Source: Anastatus disparis (Eukaryota; Arthropoda; Insecta; Hymenoptera; Eupelmidae). From it: a stretch of DNA of 64,000 nt. The stretch covers positions 496,001-560,000 of the forward strand of contig JAFFSR010000004.1 in assembly GCA_017163975.1 (NCBI GenBank). Direction: 5' to 3'. The notes below the pieces were generated by a model. That model saw only the letters and a list, made by a program, of their open reading frames with translations. It made no database searches and was not told the origin of the DNA. This document shows positions 53,779 to 64,000 of this stretch, piece after piece (positions within the stretch are counted from its first letter, which is position 1; the number at the start of each line of letters is the position of its first letter). A program made the position numbers and the translations under genes.

Positions 53779-53880
53779 ATTTAACGTCACTGTATTTATG
53801 CTATCATTACAATGCTAATTAGCGATGGATATCATCAATGTGTTTGTGAACAAAGCACATGTAACGTACCGGGATGCTTT
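53779..53880 (-). mobile_element. Truncated SINE copy abutting the foldback element
   Basis: This matches 14058-14160 in the same orientation, from ATTTAACGTC through GTTTGTGAACAAAGCACATGT (read on the plus strand) at about 85% by eye. The tRNA head seen at 14161-14254 is missing or unrecognisable here. The match begins at the very base after the foldback arm ends. Confidence 0.65.
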
Positions 53881-53999
53881 TTTCTAACAATGGAGGTTAA
53901 AATCGCGGTTACGAGAGCGCGTCAGGAAGAGCAGGAGCACGAGCAAACGTTGTATATTGTCCTCCCGGCTAGTTAGGTGGCACGTTGATGCGGAGGGAA

Positions 54000-56087
54000 C
54001 ATCAACTTTCGACGTACATACGTAGAGAAGGAAGTCAAATTTTCGATCGAGATATGAAGAAAAAATTATTTATAGACTACGAAAATCCATTGCTTTATTG
54101 GATTCTAAAATATTGTTGATATTATTTAATTACAAATGGTTTTAAAAAAGTAGATTTTGGAAGCATGTGTAATCTTTCCTAGTACATATACAAGAGGTTG
54201 TTAAATAAAAGCATCTTTAAAAAGTTGTTATGATATCTTTATCAAATAATACTTTCACAATTTGCTTTATAAATATCATTTTTTATCAAATAAAAAAACT
54301 ACTCTCATAACAAAACCTTAGAAATTTAAAAAGTTATTAGTAATACTAAAATTTTGCAGAATTCATATATTTATTTCATTAACATTAATAAGCTTAAATT
54401 GTTATTAAGATTTTTTTAAGATTTCAAAATTATTTTCTTATTATATTATAATTAGTCCAAATTCATAGAATTATTAAAATCTCTTCTTTGCAAAATAATG
54501 AATTTGAATTAAATTAACATTCTATGATTCTCTAATCTTACAAATTTATTAACCCGCATCCCAACAGTAGTAGCAGTAGTAGCTCGAAAATTCCTTCTAA
54601 CTTATTTAAAAGCAGTCAGTTACCATTGTACGACACACCGGATTCTCTTAAAAATTCCACTTTTCTCTTTTGCTTTCTAGCACAGCCATTTCCATTCGGT
54701 TGGTCGTTAAGAAGAAGTAGAAGAAGAAGAAGTAGAAGAAGCATGAAGGATAAGAGATGAAGAGAAAAGTACGTATATATAGAGAGTCGAGACTTTTCCT
54801 CTTACCACCGACAAGCAAGTCAACAGCGTCGTCGAGGCCGAAAGTGGACAGCCAAAAATTGAGTTAGGTTTGGGGGAAAAGAGAAAAGAGAGGAAGCTAG
54901 CAGTTAGTTCACCGCCACACACACACACACTACCACTATTAAACTCATCCTTCCCTCTTTTTACTCCTATATACGGATATGCGACATCACGCGTCTCTTG
55001 GCCCACCCGTAAAACCGAGAGGAAAGCACACCAGTAAAACTAGAGAGGGACAAACGGAATAAAAAGGAAAAGAGGATGTGGAGACAAAGTTAAGAGTGAA
55101 TTGGAATAGAGGAAAGTCAGAGAAAAAACGACGAATTGAAAGAAAAAAATTCTGGTAAAATAGAGGCTGGTAGGAATTGATTATACGTTCGTTTTTAAAA
55201 CTCTTAATACTTTAAAATGATCATTTTATTATATCAATCATTTAAAAAATAAAACAAAATATCACGTTTCAATTATTTCTGAATATTTTTTCATAAATTA
55301 TTTGTAGGAAATAATTCCTTTACTACTGCATTAACTAATTGTTTATACTATTTATAGTTTTTGGAAAAAAATAAATATTCTGTGTTCTTGAATCTAAATT
55401 GAAAAAAAGAGTCATTTATATATTTAATAAAAGATTTATATTGATGATATTTAATTGATTTAATAAATTTCATATCAGTTTGTTAATAATTGAAAAAATA
55501 CAAATCGCATGTCTATATCTACAAACGTAATTAGTTATATCTAATATCATCTTTTTTTACTACTGTGACATTATTCGAATTTTACTAAAGTTTGCCTAAG
55601 CGCGATTGCATGAGCTATATAAATAGAAAGTTGGGTATCGATTTTTGTCGAAATTTGCTTTTCTAGTTGCAATACTATAAATAAAACTCTTTGTGTTCTT
55701 GAAAAGATCTTTTGTCCTTTAAATTCAGACATTTTAATCAGCTGGCCATGAAAACCTATATCCTCGATTTAGTATTATAAACCTTACAATTAAAAGAGAT
55801 ATGCAACAAACATACAGTTTGATCAAGTTATATCACATCTATAACTTGGTTTATTAACAAAATCTAAAAGAACGAGCCAAGAGTATATTCCAATTTGTTA
55901 AAAACAATGTCCATAGGGAACAAAAATAGAAATAAGTGAAATGTACTATGTGCAATAATTTTTACTACAAAATGCTCTATATTCTACATTTTCCAAAAAT
56001 AGCAAAATTTTAAAAATTACCCGTATAAATATTAATATTATATTTACTTATTTCTCCAAATATTAATATAATCTCCTTTTGATTAAA
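54000..56087. other. Intron interval: no gene seen
   Basis: AGTAG/GAAGAAG-rich simple sequence at 54560-54760, a short CA repeat near 54916 and a purine-rich block at 55015-55150. The rest is AT-rich. Confidence 0.55.
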
Positions 56088-56102
56088 AATAGTATATTAC
56101 GT

Positions 56103-56214
56103 ACCTGCGGGAGGAAACATCTTGTTCGGTCCATAGCACGCGTATAATAATGCCCGAGGCGTAGCCGAGGGTGTTAAACGCGTGCTAAGGGGCAAACAAG
56201 TTTCCCCCGCAGGT
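56103..56214. repeat. Left terminal hairpin
   Basis: ACCTGCGGGAGGAAAC pairs with GTTTCCCCCGCAGGT, apart from a bulge. Farther in, GCACGCG pairs with CGCGTGC, and the tip carries CGAGGCGTAGCCGAGG. The loop core matches that of the right hairpin. Confidence 0.75.
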
Positions 56215-56224
56215 GCGTATACTA

Positions 56225-56311
56225 TTTTCCATCACCCGCGCCCCGGAAACAACACTTTTGTTTTTTGTCGCAGGACCGAAAGTGCTGTTTCCGGGCCGCT
56301 GTGATGGAAAA
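56225..56311. repeat. Extra inner hairpin of the left terminus
   Basis: TTTTCCATCAC and CCCGGAAACAACACTTT are complementary, with few mismatches, to AAAGTGCTGTTTCCGGG and GTGATGGAAAA. The arms resemble the TTTTCC...CCGGAAC motif at 56314-56344, so this looks like an inverted duplication of that motif found only at the left end. Confidence 0.7.
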
Positions 56312-57192
56312 GTTTTTCCTTCATACCCGTGCCGGAACTTTGCCTAAAAGTGCTCCTCATGCGGCAGGGAACCGGCCGAATACATTCGTGTTATTCCGTT
56401 ACATACGTGCGCAGAACGCACCGCGCAGCTACGAACTGTACGTCTTCTCGGTCGCTTCGCTGTCTGCTGTATACTTAAACTATATCTACATATACGCGAA
56501 TATCTAACCTCAGCATTAAACAGATAAATGCATACATCATACTTGTAGTTCTTAAATAAACAAACACACTCGATATTAATACACTAATATACATATATTA
56601 GTTTAAATTATAACGAATTATAACTTTCGTTTAAAATAGATATTCTTTTTCATACACGTTTCTTTGAATTCACGACACTCTTTTAAACACTTCATGATTA
56701 TTTTTGTACAAAGAAAATAATTAAATTCACGTTTTTACACGTTTTGCTTTACACGTTTTGTTTTTGTGCACTTGATATTAATACATTTATATTTATTAAA
56801 ATGAACTATAACTTTACTAACATACACAATTGTTTTAACTCACAATTTTTTCTTTTGCACTTTAAAAGGTTTTCATACACAAAATATAGTAATATAAAAG
56901 TATTATAAACACATTTCATTATTTCTCACGTTTTTTAAATTTGAATTATCATTTATATATTTACTGTGTATCTTATGTTAACTGCTATGTGTGCTGCTAT
57001 GTTCGGTTTTTTCTCTCTCTCTCTTTCTCTACCGAACTCAACTGTATGCTGTAGTTGCTTGCGCATGCGCGCTACAACGAAATAACGCAACAGATGACTC
57101 TTCGCTTTTGACGAATTTTTTTTTATTAAAAATGGAGTTTTATCACTTTTTGGGGTGGCAAAGTTCCGGCCGGGCATGAAGGAAAATCGTAT

Positions 57193-57308
57193 ACGTTCCT
57201 CGGCACGAAACAGGCTCATCATATGCGCGTGTTTTGCTTCGCTCGGCTTCGCCTCGCGAAGCAAACCAACACGCGCATGGAATGAGCCTGTTCCGTGCCT
57301 CGGAACGT
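57193..57308. repeat. Right terminal hairpin
   Basis: Arms of about 50 bp: ACGTTCC, CGGCACG, AACAGGCTCAT, GCGCGTGTT and GCTTCGC on the left are matched in order on the right side, with a few one-base bulges. The tip is CTCGGCTTCGCCTCG. This is the longest GC-rich hairpin in the window. Confidence 0.8.
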
Positions 57309-57319
57309 AATATACTATT

Positions 57320-58424
57320 ACTTTAGTTTCGAATTTTTACATAAAAAAAGTTTTTCTGCATTCAACTATTATTTAGCAACAAAAGTCGGAATAGTTTTTT
57401 CGTTCTTTTTCTTTTATTTTGAAAAACAGCTTTTTGGTATTGGTTTTATTCAATGGAAATAAAAATGGATTAAGTTAACAAAGTATCCTAGAGGGAATGA
57501 AAACTTTGTTATGTTATGTATCGTTGTTATGCTATATCAGTTTTCCTCTAACGTATCATGTCGATTTTTTTTTAAATAACGAGTCTTTTCTTAATTTAAA
57601 TATCACCGTAGTTTTAAAAGGTTTCTCCGGTCAGTTTAATTTTTTATATATCATAAATATTTTCTCCATTGTTACTTTTGTATAATAATTGAAGATAATA
57701 ATTTAAAGCTGAAATAAACATTCACTATTTTATATTTGACCTGTTTATTGGTAATTAATAAAATATAGAATAAAATATGTAAAATTATCAAAACTTACTG
57801 AATAAATATATTCTATTTTTTCATCAACTACATGGTAAAGAAAAATGAAGAAAAAGATCATATGAAAAAGCAAGAAAGTGATAAAGAAATAGTAGTATAG
57901 AACAAGCAATTTAGCAGTAGGAAACGTCTGAGAAAGTCTAGCTTACTATACTGTTACAGCCAAGGTAAAAGCAAGAAGGTTTGATTACAATCGGTTTGAT
58001 GGTCTATTCTCCGGCGGTTGCTGCCTGCGGAATACGTGCGCGCATGTGGTTTTAGCTTTAACATAGAGACGGATATGTGTTCAACGAATTAACCGTTTAT
58101 ATCGTTGCTTCATTCACTCGAATTAGAGTCCAAGCCTTTGTCATTTCCGGCAATTTTTCATTTCACCCCTCTTTTCATCGATTCCCTTTCTTTTCACGCG
58201 TATTTGATTTGTTGATTATGAATACGTTTAGATTTTTTCTTTCTTGGTCATGTAAATAATGATGTTTGATTTCTAATGTTATTTGATAGATGGATAGGAA
58301 ATAAGCATTAATGTTGATTAAACTCGTCTGTCGAAATATGTTACAGTCATTCGGGATATGGCAAGGCATTTTTCATGAAATAAATATACAAAAACGAAAC
58401 GTTTCTATTTTGTTTTTTTCTATT
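57320..58424. other. Intron interval: no gene seen
   Basis: AT-rich, with a slightly GC-richer patch at 57990-58070. No exon, RNA gene or repeat recognised. Confidence 0.5.
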
Positions 58425-58758
58425 AAGAAAAATAACTTATTTTCTAAGTTACGCTTATTAAGTAGAAAAACTCGTGCATAGTCAGGCTGTTAATAAGATT
58501 CATAAGTAAAATAGTATTATGCGCATAACGCATTATTGTTTATTATATTACATGCTTTTACATTTTACACATTATTAAGTTGTTAAACTAATAATAAACA
58601 TGAAAACTTGATAATACGCTAAATGTAAAAGCATATAGTATAATAATAATGCTTTATATGTGTAACACTTAACTATTTTGTTTATAAAGCTTATTTGTAG
58701 TCTGACTATAAACGTGTTTTTCTACTGAGTTTAAGTTGAAATATAAGTTATTTTTCTT
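58425..58758. mobile_element. 334-bp AT-rich foldback/MITE
   Basis: AAGAAAAATAACTTAT at 58425 pairs with ATAAGTTATTTTTCTT ending at 58758. The complementarity continues inward for about 160 bp, including AGTAGAAAAAC, ATAGTCAG, AAAATAGT and GCTTTTACATTT, at roughly 75-80% by eye. No reading frame. The degenerate arms suggest an old copy. Confidence 0.7.
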
Positions 58759-60846
58759 TTCATTGCGCGCATAAATTTTCATTTTTAAGCATCCAGATTT
58801 CTTATTTAGTAAGCAAAAAGAAACAAATAAATCTGAATTAACAAAATAAATTATTTCTTAAGAAATATTAAACAAAAAATAAAACTTTTATATATTTGAC
58901 GAACAAATTTCATCCAGAATCCTTTCTTCGGCTTCTCAATTTTGTCGCTGAATACCCTTGAAAAAGGGGTAGTCTGGGATTAAGCTCAAAACTGTAAAGG
59001 TTAGAATGAGGTTATTTTGCCGTTGGTGCTACAGCATCCAAGTCTCTCTCTCTCTCTCTGTTGCCACTCATCTAAGAAAAGCTACCCACCACCTTTAGCA
59101 AGCTTTTCAAATTGTTCAAATGCCTTAGTTCCTTGCACACAGAAGCTTTTCCTTAAAGGCATCTCTCTTTCCTTACTCAACTTCCTTCATACGTGTATAT
59201 TATAGTACATCATAGACGGGAAAAATATATTACCTTGCGTCGCAAGCTATTTATCGGCTTTTCATAACAAAAAATAAAATAAGTAAATAAAAGAACGAGC
59301 AAAAAATTGAAATTACTCGCGAGTCTTAAGATATTTGGTGAGAAATTAAAGAAAAATATAGAATATAGGAAAACTAAAAAGGTCGGTAGAAAGAAAGTGA
59401 AACGCTGAAAAAAAAAATTAAATCTTGAAAGTAAGACAGTGAAAAAAGGGCAATAAAAGTAAGGAAAGAGAACGAGAAAGAGGAAAAAAGGGAGATAAAG
59501 GAAGAAGTATCGCGAACGATAGCCCTTCGCTTCGGCTTTTCAGCCATTATTTACCGCCGTCTGTACATAAAGCGGAAGTATACCAAGCGAGCGCGCGCGA
59601 GAGAGGAGAGGCTGCGCTTCGAATGTCGATCGACTCGTAGTCTCATGCTGCTGTTTTCTTTCTTTTGTTCCGTTGTTGTTGTTTTTTTCTCTACTCTCTT
59701 TTTCATTCGCTTTTTATTTCTCATTGTTTCATTTTGTTTCTCTTTCATTTCTATCTCCCTTGTATTGAGTTTCTCTTTCCATATTTGTATCTCTTCTTTT
59801 TTCCCTTAGGACGTAATCTCAGTTTAATGTTTGCTACCTTTGCATTATAGTCATGTTTATAGTGCAGTTAAAAATCATTTTATTGTACTTATAGAAGAAA
59901 TTATAACCAATGAGGGCATTCGGAAAATTAGATATCTTTTGTTACAAAAGATATTTTTATTATTTTGTCATTTTTTATGGCTTTTTTTCAAGACAAAGAA
60001 TATTTTCTATTATAATTTCTACTTTTTAAAACTATATTTATAATTTTTTGCTCAAAATTAAAAAAAATTTTTACAATATTTAATATTTATAACACAATAA
60101 TCATTAGGAAAAGAAAGTTATTACCTTTTTCTATTTTAAAAAAATTTAATCTCCTGAAAAAAAGGAAACAATGGTAGTTTTTATAAAGGCCCATTTATTT
60201 TGTAATAAAGGAAAACTAGTTCGAAACACAAACATTCAATAAGCCGAAGAAAAAGCAAAGCTATAATTTCATTTAACAACTGAAACACTAAACCTCAACA
60301 ATAACGAAAACAAGCAAAACCAGCAATCAGTACACTTAATACCACGTTTTAAAAATTTTACCACCTGCTTACCTTATTAGTCTAAGGCTATATACGAAAA
60401 TATATATTTGTACACCCTAACACATACATTGAAAATAAGGAAAATCAGTTTTAACGTTAGAGAGAGTACTGGGAAAGCCAAGTGGCGTCGATTTTACGTA
60501 CTTTACTATTGCTTCTACCTACTATACACGAGAGTTTCTGGGGGGGCTAGTGAAAATCCTGTGGTTTTCGATAAACCGCGAGTAATGGAGCGTCATTCAT
60601 TATTGTAGATGGTAATGCTTAAGGGAGCTAAAGCTTTAGGATATACAGCGGAAAGATGTAATTCTGCATGTAAGCTTACATGAAAAAAGACTAACTCTTA
60701 CTTATTCTTTTCTATCGATTGTATACTTGTAGAAAAGAATGATTGCTGGATTATTATTCAAGAGCTTTTTTTAAACTTATTTTATTTAGGCAATTTATTT
60801 ACTTAGATTTAAAACTAAAGTTAGTTTATTGGTTTTTTATTGTACC
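58759..60846. other. Intron interval: GA/CT island, no gene seen
   Basis: A CT repeat at 59043-59059 and a purine-rich block at 59390-59510. A CpG-containing patch at 59510-59660 includes a GCGCGCGCG run. The last could be an open-chromatin site, but no promoter element is clear. Confidence 0.5.
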
Positions 60847-60855
60847 ATAAATTTT

Positions 60856-62271
60856 ATACAGGGTGTTTCAAAACTTTATGTCCTGGTTATTTCTATAATG
60901 ACCTAAGCTATCAAAGAGAGTAGAAAATTGGTTCCAAGTTTACGCCAAAGCTTTGTCTGTTTAATTTTTTTTCCGTCTACGTAAAAGACTTTAGAAAAAG
61001 AAGTTTTTATGAATATGAAAATATTTGTAATGGAATAATGACTCGTTTGTCTTTGCTATTTGAAAATTGAGTTGTCCCCTTTCCTTATCCCAAAAGATTC
61101 ACAATATTGAAATTACCTTTTTTTTTATAAAAATTTTTCTCTGCAGTAAGTTTTGTATTATTGCTGCTTAAGTTAAATGTGTTAGTAGCTGATACAGGGT
61201 TGCTTTTATCGACTCACGTATAAATTGTATATGTCAGCGTGACTCTACTTATTTTGATAGTAAGTGAGCAATTGGAATATTAGAAAGAGCTGAAGCAGAA
61301 GACTAATTAAGAGAAAAGAGGATCTTATCTTCCTTTCTACTTTAGTTTCGATTGTTTGAAACAGTATTGTCTCGATAGATACCATATGCGACAAAAAATT
61401 AAGAACGTATTCTTGTGTTCACGCTATTGGTCACATCACTCATTTTTATTTCATGGAGTAGAATATTTGTCAGATAGATATTTATCATAGACAGAATGCT
61501 ACTTATAAACTAAAGGCGTATTTAGTTACACGTTGCCATTACGAAATATTTTTGACTTTGGAAAGAAAGAAAAAAAGATATTGCTTTCTGATTTTCGCAT
61601 TGTATTCGCACCTTTTTTTATTGTATAACGCACTACGCAAGCTATAAAGGTTAGTAATCACAATCGCTAGCGTGCATCCGAATTTTTGTGAATATTTTTA
61701 TTAAAATATTAATAATTAAACTTTGCAAAGCTAATAAATTGTTCAAAAATCAAACACAGACACATATTTGATTGTTAAATCTGAAATAAACTTTTCAGAA
61801 CACAATTCAAATAGATGGCTTGACCTGAGCACTTTACTTGTTTTCGTTTTATACCTAGTAAAATTGAACTGGTTGTTTTAAATTATTTGTTAACGTTTCT
61901 GGCGTGGTTAGCAACTACTGCAACCCTTGATTTATTTTCCCCAGTGAATTATAGTTAAGTATTAATTTTTTGAATGACTGACTTTGCACGTTTTGGCGAG
62001 ATGCAGAAATCTTCAATCACTATGTCAGTACATACATCTAATATAGTATTCTGATTTTAACTATCAAGTGATAGATCAGGGAGATCAGTAGTGATAGTTG
62101 ATCTTTTGTTTGCAACAGGTGAGGCATTGTGCATTACCAAGCTAGAATTCAATCAGTTTTGTAAATTGAAATTAACTTTTATTTAATTGATAACCTGTTA
62201 CAACTCTCGAAATATCTGATAATATGCAAAAGCAATTTTGGAAATTTTCGTAATTTTGAAACACCCTGTAT
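60856..62271. mobile_element. 1.4-kb TIR element (CAGGGTGTTTCAAAA ends)
   Basis: ATACAGGGTGTTTCAAAA (60856-60873) is repeated in inverse orientation at 62254-62271. ATAAATTTT stands on both sides (60847-60855 and 62272-62280), a possible 9-bp target-site duplication. Because the ends are TA-rich, a TA or 8-bp duplication is also possible, so Mutator-like, hAT and Tc1/mariner origins all remain open. The interior has no transposase frame. Confidence 0.65.
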
Positions 62272-62280
62272 ATAAATTTT

Positions 62281-64000
62281 TCTTTACAATATTAACCTAT
62301 TAAAGTGTTGTTAGTAAGTTAATATAGGTTTGAATGTTAGAAGTTAATGTAGCTTCATTCAACGACAATATTATAATCATTAAAAGATTTTAATTTAACC
62401 TTAAAATAGTCCAGTTCTGTTAAAGATGGTGTCAAAAGTTTGAAAACTTCATTTTTCAACTGTTTGAAAATATTTTAAGTATAGTTTTAAAAATTAAATT
62501 AGAATAATAAAATTATATAAATATTAGTGTTATTTTAAACCTTTTAAGTTTCAATTGGAAAGTTATACAAAATAATGAAGTATTTTAATCTGACTTCCCT
62601 ATACTTCAAAATTGTAGGTCAAAATATTTCATAGATTATATCTTGCTAATAACATAAATAATATCAGAACTACCTATAAATGCTATTTTAATTTAAAAAT
62701 ACGATATCATCATTTATTCAAAATAAGCAAAATATTACTCGTAAATCATTGTATTTTTTTCAATTCGTATATATTGACTAGTATGTCAAAAAAAGGAAGC
62801 TCAATAAACCCAAAAATGCATTAAAATCGAAAAAAAAGAAATCACCGAAATTTTAATCCGCGCTGTTATCTATTTATTTTGCAAAAATGTGTGATTTTGA
62901 CATTGCCATTAAACTTCACATAAATCAGTGCAAAATAACTCTGTAAAATTCACGGTTCAACGACGCGAAAATCGGTATAGATTTTGTCCTCGTCAGCTTG
63001 CGACATTTTGTCCGTGTAAGTTTGCAGTTACCATCAGTTTGATGATAGCTATTACGTCAGTAATTATGAAGTTCGAATAATAGTTGCAGGTGATAGTAAA
63101 AATATATGAAGGAAAATTTAACTATCAATTTGAAATATTTTTATTGAATCAAGTAGAAGATAATAAAAACTTTATGGCAAAAATAGTAAAAATTTTACAA
63201 ATTAATAATTGTGAAAAGCTCTCAATAAAAATTACGTTGTAGTAGATTATAAACTGTAAGTAATAAGAAAATATTTATTTCATCCATTGTTTTCTTTAAT
63301 GAACTGAAGCATTTTCACATTTATAAAACAAAAATTTACTCAGAAGCTCTTGTAGATTAATAATAAAAAGTGCTTTTAAGAAAGTTTCTCTGAAGATAAA
63401 AAACACAAAAAAAAATGTTTATAAATAATTACATTTCCTTGGAAACAAAGTATCTAATATTTTTAATTAATATTTACAGTTCGTTATTTTTCTCAACATT
63501 ACAATCTATGTTTACTTTAGAAAATTCATTTACAAAGTAACAGATTTATTTTTTAATTAAACATAAAATTGTGTCAATAATTAATTATTAAAATGTATCC
63601 CATTTTTATAATGATAAATAACAATAATAACAATAAATTCAACAACATAAATTTTCTTTATTTATCTCCACATCAACCATAAAAATGATAATCTATTCAT
63701 CATATTGCCAGTGACAAAAATAAACAGTCGTAAAATAAAGCAATTGAATACTTTAATAACATCCGAGTGACATCGTGAAATCACATCTTAACGTCGATCG
63801 TATAATTCCGTGTTTGCGCGTTATGACAATTATGTTTTGAAAAAGGTAAAAAAAAGAAAAACTGTCGCTTTTATTTCTCACTTATGTACCGTGACTGGAA
63901 CCGTTTAGTTTTTAACGTTCAAGAAAATTGTTGAGCACGGAAAAAATCGAATCGCGCACGATTGGCTGATATTTTATCGAAAGAAGGATGTTGATTATAA
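62281..64000. other. Intron interval: no gene seen
   Basis: AT-rich sequence; 63770-64000 is more balanced in composition but has no recognisable exon. Confidence 0.5.

Larger units (their letters stand above)
56088..57319. mobile_element. 1.2-kb TIR element with a hairpin in each terminus
   Basis: The outer TIR AATAGTATATTACGT (56088-56102) has its exact complement at 57305-57319. Inside each TIR comes a hairpin of about 112-116 bp, then GTATAC[T/G]ATTTTCC and a second shared motif ending CCGGAACTTTGCC (56314-56344, complement at 57157-57186). The two termini are thus homologous over about 170 bp. The hairpin stems, however, differ in sequence while each remains self-complementary. The interior is AT-rich with no transposase. 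A reading frame at 56265-56507 (plus) is unrecognised and runs out of hairpin sequence. The superfamily is unknown and no clear target-site duplication was found. Confidence 0.72.
49299..64000 (-). other. Rox8 intron upstream of the RRM2 exon (partial, at least 14.7 kb)
   Basis: No exon ending in the RRM1-RRM2 linker (the family's NWATSPGNQPK region) was seen up to the window end. This interval is rich in palindromic and foldback elements, described separately between 52.5 and 62.3 kb. The assignment depends on the exon call and on not finding other exons. Confidence 0.6.

Noticed and set aside
53029..53822. Several overlapping open frames of up to about 150 codons on both strands, with repeats such as FFFAATFEGV
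   Set aside because: They arise from the 29-30 bp tandem units of the foldback arms. All frames share the repeat, there are matching frames on the opposite strand, and no protein family is recognisable.
59510..59660. Promoter or first exon of another gene in the CpG-containing patch
   Set aside because: No convincing initiator, downstream element or splice donor-bounded exon; similar patches accompany other GA islands.
62100..62126. Fused acceptor/donor motif on the plus strand (TTGCAACAG|GTGAGG)
   Set aside because: Wrong strand for Rox8, and it lies inside a TIR element.

Overview
This window looks like about 64 kb of AT-rich eukaryotic intron carrying a single confident protein-coding exon. 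I infer an insect, with Hymenoptera as a guess. The grounds are the low GC, the abundance of GA/CT and TA microsatellites, the tRNA-derived SINEs and the insect-like form of the one exon. The open reading frames in the window are short, low-complexity or repeat-driven, and I recognise no protein in them.

The exon is at 49211-49298 on the minus strand. It is 88 nt long, has canonical splice sites and a branch-point-like sequence, and encodes 28 residues matching the start of RRM2 of TIA-1/TIAR (Rox8 in Drosophila). No neighbouring Rox8 exon could be found, so the window is two very long introns: at least 49.2 kb downstream of the exon (coordinates 1-49210) and at least 14.7 kb upstream (49299-64000).

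In the downstream intron, 29.3 kb after the exon, a pyrimidine-rich 3' splice site is joined directly to a 5' splice site (CAG|GTGAGT, minus strand, 19951/19952). A second strong donor (GTAAGT) follows 36 nt later. This is the form of a recursive-splicing ratchet point with a short cryptic exon. If that 36-nt exon were kept after the Rox8 exon it would put TGA in frame at its first complete codon.

The rest is a record of small non-autonomous mobile elements. These are a TTAA-flanked terminal-inverted-repeat (TIR) element (6455-7093), two tRNA-derived SINEs (14058-14254 and 15836-16305), a 360-bp long-TIR element (25226-25585) and a 731-bp foldback element made of 29-30 bp tandem units (53048-53778), which abuts a truncated SINE copy. 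There is also a 1.2-kb element whose two ends carry hairpins with a shared core but different, internally complementary stems (56088-57319), a 334-bp foldback (58425-58758) and a 1.4-kb TIR element (60856-62271). The palindromic elements are concentrated at 52.5-62.3 kb. Purine-rich, GAGA-repeat islands recur every few kilobases throughout.

The points most worth a second look are the recursive-splice module in a gene for a splicing regulator, and the hairpin-ended element with covarying stems.
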